Below are positions 1-11,855 of a stretch of 64,000 bases of DNA, one piece after another. The notes beneath the pieces were generated by a model. That model worked only from the letters and a program-made list of their open reading frames with translations, was not told where the DNA came from and searched no databases. The translations under genes and the position numbers were made by a program. Where the stretch lies: the NCBI RefSeq assembly GCF_023015695.1, contig NZ_JALKAS010000001.1, positions 620,001-684,000 of the forward strand, in the 5' to 3' direction. Source of the stretch: Jannaschia sp. S6380. GTDB taxonomy: Bacteria; Pseudomonadota; Alphaproteobacteria; Rhodobacterales; Rhodobacteraceae. Position 1 is the first letter of the stretch; each line of letters begins with the position of its first letter.

Positions 1-143
1 TCGGCGGATTGCCGGTCCCCATTTTCGTTTTATCCCCTCACGCGGAAGGGTCAGATGCCCCGCCTGCAGCCGCACAATGGATACGCCGCGCGGACGTGCG
101 TCGACGGGATGGCCGATGGTCCGGTCCCACGCGGGTATCGGGC

Positions 144-746
144 GTGACGGTCGCGGTCCTGCCGTTCCTGGCCTTCGCAGCCAGTCAGGTCGGCACGCCC
201 GGCCCGGCGAACATGGCGCTAATGGCGACGGGCGCGCGGTTCGGCTTGCGCGCGGCGCTGCCCTTCGTGGCGGGCGTCGCGTTGGGAAAGCAGTTCATCA
301 TCTGGCCCGTCGGGTTCGGCCTTATGCAGCTGGCGGCATCGGCCCCCTGGGCGTTCGAGGCGCTGAAATGGGCCTCGGCGGCATATATCATCTGGCTGGC
401 GTGGCGGGTCGCGAACCTGCGCCTGGGAGAGGGCGGCGCGGCGGAGGCGCCGGGGTTCGTCGCGGGGTTGATCGTGCATCCGCTGAACCCGAAGGCTTGG
501 GCGATGATCACGGGCGGCTTCACCGCGTTCGTGGCGCCCGGCACGCCCGCGATCGAGGCGACGGCGACCATCGCGGCGGTCCTGTTCGGATGCCAGGTGG
601 TGCTTCACCCGCTCTGGACATGGGGTGGCAGCTTGGTCGCCCACCATCTTCGCGGCACCGCCGCGGAACGTTACCTGATGTGGACATTGGCCGGGCTCAC
701 CGTCGCCAGCGTCCTGTTCGTGCTGTTCGGAGGAGGAACGACATGA
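144..746 (+). CDS. LysE/RhtB family amino-acid exporter
   Basis: Inner-membrane protein of 200 residues that probably exports an amino acid or related small metabolite. The N-terminal segment has the family signature GTPGPANMAL at about residues 17-26, and about five to six hydrophobic helices follow, with an HPLNPKAW motif near residue 115. Length matches the family (about 200). The GTG at 144 is chosen because the frame upstream encodes an Arg/Pro-rich stretch unlike a membrane protein. The stop overlaps the next gene's start (ATGA), so the two are probably translated together. The substrate cannot be told from sequence. Confidence 0.85.
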   Translation: MTVAVLPFLAFAASQVGTPGPANMALMATGARFGLRAALPFVAGVALGKQFIIWPVGFGLMQLAASAPWAFEALKWASAAYIIWLAWRVANLRLGEGGAAEAPGFVAGLIVHPLNPKAWAMITGGFTAFVAPGTPAIEATATIAAVLFGCQVVLHPLWTWGGSLVAHHLRGTAAERYLMWTLAGLTVASVLFVLFGGGTT

Positions 747-1309
747 CGCCGCAGAAAGCCCCCATCCGGCTGGACCCCGACAGGTCGGCCGAGCAGCCGC
801 GCATTCAGACCGAACGTCTGATGCTGCGACCGCTCCGGCGGGCGGATATGGGCCTGATCGAACACTATGCACGGGATCGGCGCGTGGCGGAGATGACGAC
901 CGCGATCCCGCACCCGCTGCCGCCCGGTGCCACCGACGCCTTTGTGACCCGCTGTCTGGGCGACGCGGGCGACGAGGTGGTCTGGGTGATGGACGCGTCG
1001 GAGGCGAGCCTGGGCGAACTGGTGGGCCTGATCACGTTGGAGCGGATGGACCGGGGCCAGGCCGAGATCGGCTATTGGGTTGCGCCCGTGGTTTGGAACA
1101 CCGGCCTCGCCACCGAAGCGGTGCGTGCCTTGATGGAGGCCAATCCGCTGGGCAACGCGCAGGTCTTCGGCAAGGTCTTTCAGGACAATCCGGCCTCGGC
1201 CCGGGTGCTGACCAATGCGGGCTTCGACTACATCGGCGACGCCGAGGCGTTCAGCGTCGCGCGGGGGGCCGTCGTTCCTCAATGGACCTATATCCGGCAG
1301 ATGGCTTGA
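743..1309 (+). CDS. GNAT family N-acetyltransferase (RimJ/RimL-like)
   Basis: A 188-residue acetyltransferase that moves an acetyl group from acetyl-CoA to an unknown amine. The opening IQTERLMLRPLRRADM stretch, the central EIGYWVAPVVW segment and the C-terminal FQDNPASARVLTNAGF segment (CoA-binding and motif B regions) are typical of the RimJ/RimL branch. The start is the ATG overlapping the LysE stop, preceded by GGAGGA at 731-736. It lies directly before obgE, where GNAT genes are common in roseobacters. A ribosomal-protein substrate is possible but not shown. Confidence 0.85.
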   Translation: MTPQKAPIRLDPDRSAEQPRIQTERLMLRPLRRADMGLIEHYARDRRVAEMTTAIPHPLPPGATDAFVTRCLGDAGDEVVWVMDASEASLGELVGLITLERMDRGQAEIGYWVAPVVWNTGLATEAVRALMEANPLGNAQVFGKVFQDNPASARVLTNAGFDYIGDAEAFSVARGAVVPQWTYIRQMA

Positions 1310-1338
1310 GGCTACGGGCGGGCGGGCGTAAGGGCTGA

Positions 1339-3484
<2,146 letters not shown>

Positions 3485-3488
<4 letters not shown>

Positions 3489-4744
3489 AGGATCACGGCG
3501 AAGACATTCCCGCCTTGATGGACCGGATCGGCCGGGCGGCAAGGGCGGCGTCGGCGGTGCTCGCCACGGCGTCCGACGCGCGGAAGCGTGCCGCCCTGAC
3601 GGGGGCGGCGGATGCGCTTTGGTCGCGGCGCGAGGCCGTGCTGCGTGCGAATGCCGACGATCTGGACTACGGGCGGAGAAGGGGCCTGTCGGATGCGATG
3701 CTGGACCGGCTGACGCTGGACGAGGTGCGGATCGAGGGTATCGTCGAAAGTCTGCGCGCGATCGCCGGACAGGACGATCCGGTCGGGCGCGTGCTGGCGG
3801 AATGGGATCGGCCGAACGGCCTGCACATCCGCCGCGTCGCCACGCCGCTGGGCGTCGTCGGCGTCATTTTCGAAAGCCGGCCGAACGTCACCGCGGATGC
3901 AGGTGCACTGTGCCTGAAGGCCGGGAACGCCGTCATTCTCCGCGGCGGATCCGAGAGCTTCCATTCCAGTGCGGCGATCCACGGTGCGCTTTGCGAAGGG
4001 CTGCGCGGCGCGGATCTGCCCGAGGCGGCGATCCAGCTGGTGCCGACGCGCGACCGTGCCGCTGTGCAGGCGATGCTGACGGCGGTCGACCATATCGACG
4101 TGATCGTCCCGCGGGGTGGCAAGGGCTTGGTCGGACTGGTCCAGCGCGAGGCGCGCGTGCCCGTGTTCGCCCATCTCGAAGGGATCGTGCACATCTATGT
4201 CGACCGATCCGCTGAGCCGGATATGGCGCGCAAGGTGGTGCTGAACGCCAAGACGCGCCGGACGGGAATCTGCGGCGCCGCGGAGTGTCTGCTGATCCAT
4301 CGCGACATCGCCGAGGGGCTGGGACAGGACCTGCTGGACGACCTGATGGCCGAGGGGGTCGAGGTGCGCGCGGGCGAGGGCCTGCGCGGCCGCGTCGCGG
4401 CGACGTCCGACGATTGGGGCACGGAGTTCCTCGACATGAAGATCGCGGCCCGGGTCGTGGACGATGTCGAGGGCGCGATCGCGCATGTTCGGGAATACGG
4501 CTCGGACCACACGGACTGCATCCTGGCGGAAGACGCGGATGCGGTCGCGGCTTTCTTCGCCAGGCTCGACAGCGCGATCCTGATGCATAATGCGTCCACC
4601 CAGTTCGCCGATGGCGGCGAGTTTGGCATGGGTGCCGAAATCGGGATCGCCACCGGCAAGATGCACGCCCGTGGGCCCGTCGGGGCCGAGCAGTTGTGCA
4701 GCTTCAAGTACCTCGTCACCGGCAACGGCGCGATCCGGCCCTGA
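3485..4744 (+). CDS. proA: glutamate-5-semialdehyde dehydrogenase (gamma-glutamyl phosphate reductase)
   Basis: Second enzyme of proline synthesis: it reduces glutamyl 5-phosphate to the semialdehyde with NADPH. The 419 residues match the usual length. The aldehyde-dehydrogenase fold is visible ([37 protein letters not shown]). The catalytic cysteine is in the [14 protein letters not shown] segment near residue 262. The C terminus [19 protein letters not shown] is typical. The ATG overlaps the proB stop by 4 bases. Confidence 0.96.
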
Positions 4745-4770
4745 TCCCGCAAGACACGCAAGGCGATCCG

Positions 4771-5961
4771 ATGAACGAACGTCCCAATCTCGTCCGCCGG
4801 ACGGTGTTTCCCCGCTCGGACAGCCGCGCGGTGGTCACGCCGCTGCAGCCCTCGGTCGTCTATGCCTCGCCCGATCCGGACGCGCTCGATGCGCAGTACG
4901 AGGGGCGCGCGAAGGGCTATACCTACGGCCGCGAAGGGCACCCGAACGCGGACGTCCTGGCTGCCATGATCGACCTCATGGAGGGCGGTCCGTTCGAGGA
5001 GGGGCAGGGCGGTATCGTCACCGGCAGCGGCATGTCGGCGGTCACGGCAACGCTGCTGGGCCTTCTGTCGGCGGGGGATCATGTCGTCGGGGGCAATCAG
5101 CTTTACGGTCGCAGCCTGCGCATGCTGACGCAGGACCTGCCCCGATGGGGGATCGCGGCGACGCTGGCCAATCCGACCGACCTGCAGGCGATGGAGGCGG
5201 CGATCCGCCCCGAGACACGGCTCTTGCTGGTGGAGGTGGTGTCGAATCCGACCCTGCGCATCGCCGACATGGCGGGGATCGAACGGCTGGCGCGCGAGCG
5301 GGAGCTGATCCTGGTTGTCGACAACACGTTCACGACGCCCTACGCCTTCCGGGCTTTCGACCGGGGGGCGGATGTCGTCATTCATTCGGTGACGAAGCTG
5401 CTGGCGGGGCATTCGGACGTGACGCTGGGCTATGTGCTGGCGCGCGATCCGGCGCGGCGCAAGGCGGTCTACGATACCAACGTCACGCTGGGGCTGACGC
5501 CCAGCCCGTGGGATTGCTGGATGGCGGAACGCGGGCTCTACACCTTCGATCTGCGGTTCGAGCGGGCCCAGGCCAACGCGGCCGCTCTGGCCGACCTCAT
5601 CGCCGACCATCCGGCGGTGGAGGCGGCGATCTATCCGGGACGCACCGACCATCCGGACCATGACCGGGCGCGGGACCTGCTGGGCGGCCAGTTCGGCAAC
5701 ATGGTCAGCTTTCGCTTGAAAGGCGGGCGGGACGAGGCCAACGCCCTGGCACGCGCAGCGCCCCAGATCGCGTTCGCCCCGACCCTGGGCGACGTGGGCA
5801 CGACCCTGTCGCACCCTGCGTCCAGCAGCCACCGCGCGCTGACACCCGAGGCGCGGGCGGATCTGGGGATCACGGAAGGGTTCTATCGTGTCTCCGTGGG
5901 GTGCGAGCCGTTCGACCTTCTGGCGCGCGATTTCGGTGCCGCGCTCGACGCCGCGCGCTAG
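4771..5961 (+). CDS. trans-sulfuration-type PLP-dependent enzyme (Cys/Met metabolism family)
   Basis: A 396-residue fold-type I PLP enzyme of the cystathionine gamma-synthase/beta-lyase family. The PLP lysine is in VIHSVTKLLAGHSD; YGREGHPN, GSGMSAVTATL and DNTFTTPYAF are other family landmarks, and the C terminus SVGCEPFDLLARDF is typical. The ATG at 4771 is chosen because the open frame upstream lies in the end of proA. Members share folds but differ in reaction (C-S lyase, synthase, sulfhydrylase), so the exact substrate is not assigned. It may be cotranscribed with proBA, 26 bases away, or with phoR, 12 bases downstream. Confidence 0.88.
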   Translation: MNERPNLVRRTVFPRSDSRAVVTPLQPSVVYASPDPDALDAQYEGRAKGYTYGREGHPNADVLAAMIDLMEGGPFEEGQGGIVTGSGMSAVTATLLGLLSAGDHVVGGNQLYGRSLRMLTQDLPRWGIAATLANPTDLQAMEAAIRPETRLLLVEVVSNPTLRIADMAGIERLARERELILVVDNTFTTPYAFRAFDRGADVVIHSVTKLLAGHSDVTLGYVLARDPARRKAVYDTNVTLGLTPSPWDCWMAERGLYTFDLRFERAQANAAALADLIADHPAVEAAIYPGRTDHPDHDRARDLLGGQFGNMVSFRLKGGRDEANALARAAPQIAFAPTLGDVGTTLSHPASSSHRALTPEARADLGITEGFYRVSVGCEPFDLLARDFGAALDAAR

Positions 5962-5973
5962 CGGGACGGTTCC

Positions 5974-7005
5974 GTGATCGACGCCGTTCTGGAGGCGCTG
6001 ACCGAACCGGCGCTGCTGCTCGACCCGACGGGGCGGGTGGAACTGGCCAACGGGGCGGCGCGCGAACGGCTCGGCGTCTGGGTGGTCGGCCGATCCTATG
6101 TCAGTGTCCTGCGCCAACCGGCACTGCTGGCGCCGGTCGAGGACGCCTTCGCCGAGGGGCGCGCGGGCACCGCGCGGTTCACGCATAACTCGGGCGAGGT
6201 GGAGACGCTGTTCGACGTCCGCGTGACGCCCGTGGCGCGGGCCGGCGCGCGCCGGCAGGTGCTGCTGGTGTTCCGGGACGTGTCGGAAATGCGCGCGGGG
6301 GAATCGATGCGGCGGGATTTTGTCGCCAATGTCAGCCACGAGCTGAAGACGCCCCTGACCGCGGTCATGGGTTTCATCGAGACGTTGCAGGGCCCGGCCC
6401 GGCAGGACCCCGCTGCGCAGGAGCGGTTTCTTGGCCTGATGGCACAGGAGACGGCGCGGATGAACCGTCTGGTATCGGACCTTCTGTCGCTGTCGCGGCT
6501 GGAGGGGCAGTCGCGGCGGCGGCCGACGGGCCGTGTCGACCTGATCACGATCCTCGACGCGGCGATCAGCCCGCTGCGCCCGCGGGCCGAGGCCGATGGC
6601 GTGGCGATCGTGACGGACGCGCCAGCGACCGCGCCTGCGCCCGGCGACCGCGATCAGTTGATCCAGGTGATGACCAACCTGGTCGAGAACGCGATCAAGT
6701 ACGGCGCGCGCCCCGGCACCGTCAACGTGGCGGTCCGCGCGATTGACCGCGAGCCGGTCATTCGCGGCCCGGCCTGGCGCATCGATGTCGTGGATGGCGG
6801 CATGGGCATCGCGCCGGAACATATCCCGCGCCTGACGGAACGTTTCTACCGGGTGGATACCGGTCGGTCGCGGGCCGAAGGCGGCACCGGCCTGGGGCTG
6901 GCCATCGTCAAGCATATCGTCAATCGCCACAGGGGCCGACTAAAGATCGAGAGCGTGGCCGGCCAGGGGACCGAGGTGTCGATCACCCTGCCGGCCGAAC
7001 GATAG
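5974..7005 (+). CDS. phoR: phosphate regulon sensor histidine kinase PhoR, apparently soluble
   Basis: Histidine kinase of 343 residues that should phosphorylate PhoB when phosphate is scarce. A PAS-like domain occupies about residues 1-105. The HisKA box DFVANVSHELKTPL has its phospho-accepting His at 122. The ATPase domain shows NLVENAIKYG, DGGMGIAPEHI and GGTGLGLAIVKH. No hydrophobic segment long enough for a membrane helix precedes the PAS domain, whereas E. coli PhoR is membrane-bound. It sits ahead of pstS in the regulon. Start: GTG at 5974; no earlier in-frame start gives a convincing membrane segment. Confidence 0.92.
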   Translation: MIDAVLEALTEPALLLDPTGRVELANGAARERLGVWVVGRSYVSVLRQPALLAPVEDAFAEGRAGTARFTHNSGEVETLFDVRVTPVARAGARRQVLLVFRDVSEMRAGESMRRDFVANVSHELKTPLTAVMGFIETLQGPARQDPAAQERFLGLMAQETARMNRLVSDLLSLSRLEGQSRRRPTGRVDLITILDAAISPLRPRAEADGVAIVTDAPATAPAPGDRDQLIQVMTNLVENAIKYGARPGTVNVAVRAIDREPVIRGPAWRIDVVDGGMGIAPEHIPRLTERFYRVDTGRSRAEGGTGLGLAIVKHIVNRHRGRLKIESVAGQGTEVSITLPAER

Positions 7006-7042
7006 GGCAAATGGGCCGGAGCTGACGAGACGGAACCCGCGC

Positions 7043-7097
7043 CTGTCATAAAAGCGTTACGCAGACGTCACAAAAGGCAAACACCCGCTGCCTAGGT
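7043..7097 (+). promoter_or_regulatory. Pho box array and -10 element for pstS
   Basis: Direct repeats at 11-base spacing: CTGTCAT (7043-7049), GCGTTAC (7054-7060), ACGTCAC (7065-7071) and a weaker GGCAAAC (7076-7082), separated by A-rich 4-mers. The first unit equals the E. coli Pho-box half-site. A CTAGGT at 7092-7097 lies about 10 bases after the last repeat, the distance expected for a -10 element at a PhoB-activated promoter. This array should drive the pst operon, with pstS starting at 7160. Confidence 0.75.
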
Positions 7098-7159
7098 GCC
7101 GCTTCGAACGGGCGCCAGGGGGGTGTCCGTCATCGCTCAGACAAGATCAGGAGCATTCC

Positions 7160-8194
7160 ATGACCTTCACCAAGGCCACCGTATCGGCCCTCGCCATCAC
7201 GGCCATCTCGACCGGCGCTGCCGCCGCGCGCGATCAGGTTCAGATCGCCGGATCTTCGACCGTGCTGCCCTATGCCTCGATCGTGGCCGAGGCGTTCGGC
7301 GAGAACTTCGACTTCCCGACGCCTGTCGTCGAATCGGGCGGCTCCTCGGCCGGCCTGAAGCGGTTCTGCGAGGGCGTGGGCGAGAACACGATCGACATCG
7401 CCAATGCCAGCCGAGCCATCCGCGACAGCGAGCGCGAAGCCTGCGCCGAAGCGGGCGTGACCGACATCATCGAAGTCCGGATCGGCTATGACGGTATCGT
7501 CTTCGCGAGCCAGCAATCCGGCCCCGAATTCACCGAGTTCACACCATCGCAATGGTATCAGGCGCTCGCCGCCGAGATCCCGGGCGAAGACGGCGCGATG
7601 GTGGAGAACACGAACACCAATTGGAGCCAGGTCGACGAAAGCCTGCCCGACGCCGAGATCCTCGCCTTCATCCCGGGCACCAAGCATGGCACGCGCGAAG
7701 TGTTCGAGGAGAAGGTCATCCTGCAGGGCTGCGAGGACACCGGCGCCATGGAGCGGATGATGTCCGCCGGCATGGACGAGGACGCGGCCGAAGAGGCCTG
7801 CATGAACATCCGTGCCGACGGCGCATCGGTCGACATCGACGGCGACTACACCGAGACGCTGGCCCGGATCGAGAGCGACGCCAACGGCGTGGGCGTCTTC
7901 GGCCTGTCCTTCTATGAGAACAACACCGACAAGCTGAAGGTCGCGACGATGAACGGCGTGACCCCGTCGACCGAGACCATCGCGTCGGGCGAGTATCCGG
8001 TCTCGCGGCCGCTCTACTTCTACATCAAGAAGGCGCATATCGGCGCGATCCCCGGCCTGAAGGAGTTCGCGGAGTTCTTCGTCAACGACGACATCGCCGG
8101 CCCCGGCGGCCCGCTCTCCGACTACGGCCTCGTGCCCGATCCGGAGTTGGCCGAAACGCAGGCAACCGTGGCAGACGAAACGACGATGCAGTGA
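7160..8194 (+). CDS. pstS: phosphate ABC transporter substrate-binding protein
   Basis: Periplasmic protein of 344 residues that binds phosphate and delivers it to PstCA. A signal peptide spans about residues 1-23 (alanine-rich, ending near GAAAARD). The mature protein opens with VQIAGSSTVLPYASIVAE, a phosphate-binding loop signature, and also has ESGGSSAGLKRFC and IANASRAI. An acidic segment around 195-225 is consistent with a seawater lifestyle (inference). A GGAG sequence lies about 10 bases before the ATG. The Pho-box array is upstream and a stem-loop separates it from pstC. Confidence 0.95.
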   Translation: MTFTKATVSALAITAISTGAAAARDQVQIAGSSTVLPYASIVAEAFGENFDFPTPVVESGGSSAGLKRFCEGVGENTIDIANASRAIRDSEREACAEAGVTDIIEVRIGYDGIVFASQQSGPEFTEFTPSQWYQALAAEIPGEDGAMVENTNTNWSQVDESLPDAEILAFIPGTKHGTREVFEEKVILQGCEDTGAMERMMSAGMDEDAAEEACMNIRADGASVDIDGDYTETLARIESDANGVGVFGLSFYENNTDKLKVATMNGVTPSTETIASGEYPVSRPLYFYIKKAHIGAIPGLKEFAEFFVNDDIAGPGGPLSDYGLVPDPELAETQATVADETTMQ

Positions 8195-8200
8195 TGCGAC

Positions 8201-8227
8201 CGGGCCGGGGGTTCCGCCCCCGGTCCG
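8201..8227 (+). other. stem-loop between pstS and pstC
   Basis: CCGGGGG (8205-8211) and CCCCCGG (8217-8223) pair around a 5-base loop. The stem extends outward by four more pairs including one G-U. No run of U follows, so it is unlikely to be a full terminator. Hairpins at this position after binding-protein genes commonly stabilise the upstream message, giving more PstS than permease. The structure is visible; the role is inferred. Confidence 0.6.
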
Positions 8228-8250
8228 ACCCGCCCATTCGAGGATCTTGA

Positions 8251-9699
8251 ATGCCCGTCACCTGGATACTTCTGATCCTCGCGGTCCTAGGTATCGCCAC
8301 CTTCGTGGCGAGCCGGGCCCGGGCCATCGCGTCGGTGGGCGGGGATGCGCGCGGGCTGCACAGCCTGCCGCTCTATTACGGGCTGAATGGTCTGCTGATG
8401 GCGCTGCTCCCGGCGCTCGGCCTCCTGGTCCTTTGGCTTCTGGTTCAGCCGCTTCTGCTGGAACGATCGGTCTCGGCCAACATTCCCGAAACCGCGATCC
8501 CCGAGGGGAGCACGATCGGCCTGGTGATGTCCGACGTCCGCCGCGTCGCCGATGCGCTTGACGCGGTCGAAAATCAGGCCGGCATAGGGGCGCTTTCGCT
8601 CGAAGAGCTGGAGTTGACGATCGCCGACGGAGGCACGGCGCTGGGTGCGGCCCTGTCGGACGACATCGTGCAGGCCGCGCAGGATTACCGGAATGCGCGA
8701 GCGACGTTGAATGTGATCATGGTCGTGGCGGTTCTGGTGTTGGCCCTGGCCTGTGCCGGGCTGTCCTGGTGGCGGACACATGGCGATTTCCGCGCGCGCA
8801 ACGTGGTCGAGAATGGTGTGCTGATCCTGCTGATCGCGGCCGCCTCCATCGCCATCCTGACGACGGTGGGCATCGTGCTGTCGATGCTGTTCGAGACGAT
8901 CCGCTTCTTCGATCAATATCCGTGGGACGAGTTCTTCCTGTCGGCCACTTGGCAGCCCAGCTTTTCGGGGCGGGGCGGGGCGTCACAGTTGGGCATCCTG
9001 CCGCTTCTCTGGGGAACGCTCTATATCTCACTGATTGCGCTGATCGTGGCCGTGCCGATCGGCCTGTTCGCGGCGATCTACCTTTCCGAATATGCCGGCC
9101 CGAAATTTCGCAGCATCGCCAAGCCGCTGATCGAGATCCTGGCCGGCATCCCCACCATCGTCTACGGCCTCTTCGCGCTGATCACCGTCGGCCCGCTGCT
9201 GCGCGATGCCATCGCCTCGCCGTTGGGGCTGGGCAATTCGGCGTCGTCGGTGATGACGGCGGGGCTGGTGATGGGGATCATGCTGATCCCGTTCGTCTCG
9301 TCGCTGTCGGACGACATCATCAACGCGGTGCCCCAGGCGATGCGCGACGGCTCGCTGGGCCTCGGCGCCACGCAATCCGAGACCATCCGTCAGGTCATCG
9401 TGCCCGCCGCGTTGCCCGGCATCGTCGGCGCGATCCTTCTGGCCGCGTCGCGCGCCATCGGCGAGACCATGATCGTCGTTCTGGGGGCAGGGGCCGCGGC
9501 CCGGCTGGATCTCAACCCGTTCGAGGCGATGACGACCGTGACGGTCAAGATCGTCAGTCAGCTGACCGGCGACACCGACTTCGCCTCGCCCGAGACACTG
9601 GTGGCCTTCGCGCTTGGCCTGACGCTGTTCGTGATCACCCTTGGGCTGAACGTGCTGGCGCTGTTCATCGTCCGCAGATACCGGGAGCAGTACGAATGA
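8251..9699 (+). CDS. pstC: phosphate ABC transporter permease PstC
   Basis: Inner-membrane permease of 482 residues. The N-terminal region (about residues 1-200) contains hydrophobic segments near 3-20, 45-70 and 150-172 and a soluble stretch around 75-145, the extended form found in alphaproteobacteria. The core six-helix permease domain starts near residue 190, with the EILAGIPTIVYGLFAL and SLGLGATQSETIRQVIVPAALPGI segments (EAA-type loop that contacts PstB). The stop overlaps pstA (ATGA). Confidence 0.95.
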   Translation: MPVTWILLILAVLGIATFVASRARAIASVGGDARGLHSLPLYYGLNGLLMALLPALGLLVLWLLVQPLLLERSVSANIPETAIPEGSTIGLVMSDVRRVADALDAVENQAGIGALSLEELELTIADGGTALGAALSDDIVQAAQDYRNARATLNVIMVVAVLVLALACAGLSWWRTHGDFRARNVVENGVLILLIAAASIAILTTVGIVLSMLFETIRFFDQYPWDEFFLSATWQPSFSGRGGASQLGILPLLWGTLYISLIALIVAVPIGLFAAIYLSEYAGPKFRSIAKPLIEILAGIPTIVYGLFALITVGPLLRDAIASPLGLGNSASSVMTAGLVMGIMLIPFVSSLSDDIINAVPQAMRDGSLGLGATQSETIRQVIVPAALPGIVGAILLAASRAIGETMIVVLGAGAAARLDLNPFEAMTTVTVKIVSQLTGDTDFASPETLVAFALGLTLFVITLGLNVLALFIVRRYREQYE

Positions 9700-11048
9700 C
9701 CGACGTGATTTCCGGACCGGCCCCGAGCGGTGCGGGGCAGGGCAGCCTGCTGGCGAAGGACGACCGCACGGCGCGCCGCAACGCCGCCGAGGGACGGTTC
9801 AAGATGTACGGGCTGATCGCCGTCTGCATCGGCATCGCCATGCTGGTCCTGCTGCTGACGTCGATCCTGACGAACGGCCTGTCCGCCTTCCAGCAGACCC
9901 GCATCCAGATCGAAGTGACCCTGCCGGAAGACAAGCTGGACAAGTCCGGCGTCCGCGACCCGGAGGTAATGGCGAAGGTGACGACCTTCGGCTATGCGCC
10001 GCTTCTGCGCGATGGCCTGATGACGACGCTTGCCGGGGCCGGGATTGAGACCGAGCTGGACCCGAAGGATGCGGCCGAGCTGATCTCCGACGAGTCGGTT
10101 GCACAGTTGCGCAGCATGGTGCTCGCGAACCCGGACCTGATCGGCCAGACCATCCCGGTGGAAGTGCTGGCCTCGGGCCGGATCGACGGGTTCTACAAGG
10201 GGCGCGTCACCTATGCGACGGCCGAACTCGACAGCAACATCAGCCCGGCACAGTTGCAACTCGCCGAGGCGCTGGAGGAAGCGGGTCTTCTCAAGACCGG
10301 GTTCAACTGGCTGTTCCTGACGGCGCCGGACGCTTCCGACACCCGCCCCGAAGCGGCGGGGCTGGGCGTTGCCATCCTGGGATCGCTCTATATGATGCTG
10401 ATCGTGCTGGTCCTGGCCCTTCCCATCGGCGTGGCCGCCAGCATCTATCTCGAGGAATTCGCGCCGCAGAATCGCTGGACCGACCTGATCGAGGTGAACA
10501 TCTCGAACCTCGCGGCGGTGCCGTCGATCGTGTTCGGCATCCTGGGCCTTGCCATCTTCATCAACTTCGCGGGCCTGCCACAATCGGCCCCCATCGTCGG
10601 CGGTCTCGTCCTGACGCTGATGACGCTGCCGACGATCATCATCGCGACACGCGCCGCCCTGAAGGCCGTACCGCCGTCGATCCGCGACGCGGCCCTGGGA
10701 CTGGGCGCATCCAAGATGCAATCGGTGTTCCACCACGTGCTGCCGCTGGCCATGCCCGGCATCTTGACCGGAACGATCATCGGCCTGGCGCAGGCCCTGG
10801 GCGAGACGGCCCCGCTTCTGCTGATCGGGATGGTGGCCTTCGTGCGCGAATACCCCGACACGCCGCTCGACGGCGGTCTGTTCGACCCCGCCACGGCGCT
10901 GCCGGTGCAGGTCTTCAACTGGACGCAGCGGTCCGACCCTGCTTTCGTGGAGCGGGCATCGGGTGCGATCATCGTGCTGCTGGTCTTCCTTCTGATCATG
11001 AACCTGACGGCCATCTTCCTGCGCCGACGGTTCGAGCGGCGGTGGTGA
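9696..11048 (+). CDS. pstA: phosphate ABC transporter permease PstA with N-terminal DUF3333 region
   Basis: Second membrane permease of the phosphate transporter, 450 residues. Residues about 25-215 form the DUF3333-type extension, with a first helix near 35-60 ([16 protein letters not shown]) and a long periplasmic part. The permease domain follows, with the [21 protein letters not shown] segment and the EAA-type loop [24 protein letters not shown]. The ATG overlaps the pstC stop. Its end overlaps the pstB GTG start. Confidence 0.95.
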   Translation: MTDVISGPAPSGAGQGSLLAKDDRTARRNAAEGRFKMYGLIAVCIGIAMLVLLLTSILTNGLSAFQQTRIQIEVTLPEDKLDKSGVRDPEVMAKVTTFGYAPLLRDGLMTTLAGAGIETELDPKDAAELISDESVAQLRSMVLANPDLIGQTIPVEVLASGRIDGFYKGRVTYATAELDSNISPAQLQLAEALEEAGLLKTGFNWLFLTAPDASDTRPEAAGLGVAILGSLYMMLIVLVLALPIGVAASIYLEEFAPQNRWTDLIEVNISNLAAVPSIVFGILGLAIFINFAGLPQSAPIVGGLVLTLMTLPTIIIATRAALKAVPPSIRDAALGLGASKMQSVFHHVLPLAMPGILTGTIIGLAQALGETAPLLLIGMVAFVREYPDTPLDGGLFDPATALPVQVFNWTQRSDPAFVERASGAIIVLLVFLLIMNLTAIFLRRRFERRW

Positions 11049-11851
11049 CCGACATGAACGACATGCGACTGACGGAGAGAGCCGTGGACCAGCAGAACAT
11101 CAAGATCGCGGCACGGGGCGTCCATGTCTTCTATGGCGATACGCATGCCATCAAGGACGTGAATGTCGACATTTCCGACAAGACCGTCACCGCTTTCATC
11201 GGGCCGTCGGGCTGCGGCAAGTCGACGTTCCTGCGCTGCATCAACCGGATGAACGACACCATTCCGATCGCGCGGGTCGACGGCGATATCCGTATCGACG
11301 GCGAGGACATCTATGACAAGCGTGTCGATCCGGTGCAGTTGCGCGCCAAGGTCGGGATGGTGTTCCAGAAGCCGAACCCGTTCCCGAAGTCGATCTACGA
11401 CAATGTGGCCTATGGCCCTCGCATCCATGGGCTGTCGACGGACAAGGCCGATCTGGACGCCATCGTCGAGAAGTCGCTGCGCCGCGCGGCACTCTGGGAT
11501 GAGGTGAAGGACCGGCTGACGGCGCCCGGGACCGGACTTTCGGGCGGCCAGCAGCAGCGGCTCTGCATCGCGCGGGCCGTTGCCACCAGTCCGGAGGTAC
11601 TGCTGATGGACGAGCCCTGTTCGGCGCTCGATCCGATCGCGACCGACCAGGTCGAGAACCTTATTCATGAGCTGCGTAAGAACTACAGCGTGGTGATCGT
11701 GACCCATTCCATGTCGCAGGCCAGCCGCGTGAGCCAGAAGACCGCATATTTCCATCTGGGCGAAATGGTCGAGTACGGGGACACCGGCAATATCTTCACC
11801 AACCCGCAGGACGAGCGGACCGAGAACTACATCACCGGAAGGATCGGGTGA
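11042..11851 (+). CDS. pstB: phosphate ABC transporter ATP-binding protein
   Basis: ATPase that powers phosphate uptake, 269 residues from the GTG at 11042 or 265 from the ATG at 11054; the ATG is equally plausible. Walker A is GPSGCGKST, the signature is [14 protein letters not shown], Walker B is [13 protein letters not shown], and the H-loop is VIVTHSM. The conserved insertion with [19 protein letters not shown] is specific to PstB. The gene overlaps pstA and lies 4 bases before phoU. Confidence 0.96.
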   Translation: MVTDMNDMRLTERAVDQQNIKIAARGVHVFYGDTHAIKDVNVDISDKTVTAFIGPSGCGKSTFLRCINRMNDTIPIARVDGDIRIDGEDIYDKRVDPVQLRAKVGMVFQKPNPFPKSIYDNVAYGPRIHGLSTDKADLDAIVEKSLRRAALWDEVKDRLTAPGTGLSGGQQQRLCIARAVATSPEVLLMDEPCSALDPIATDQVENLIHELRKNYSVVIVTHSMSQASRVSQKTAYFHLGEMVEYGDTGNIFTNPQDERTENYITGRIG

Positions 11852-11855
11852 GTAC

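Noticed and set aside
9..143. An N-terminal extension of the first LysE gene
   Set aside because: The extra 45 residues are Arg/Pro/Asp-rich and unlike a membrane protein start; the GTG at 144 opens directly on the first helix.
4195..6930. A very long open frame antisense to proA, the PLP enzyme and phoR
   Set aside because: Its protein is dominated by Arg, Gln, His, Asp and Ala in the way the reverse strand of high-GC coding DNA reads, has no recognisable domain, and three well-supported genes occupy the other strand.
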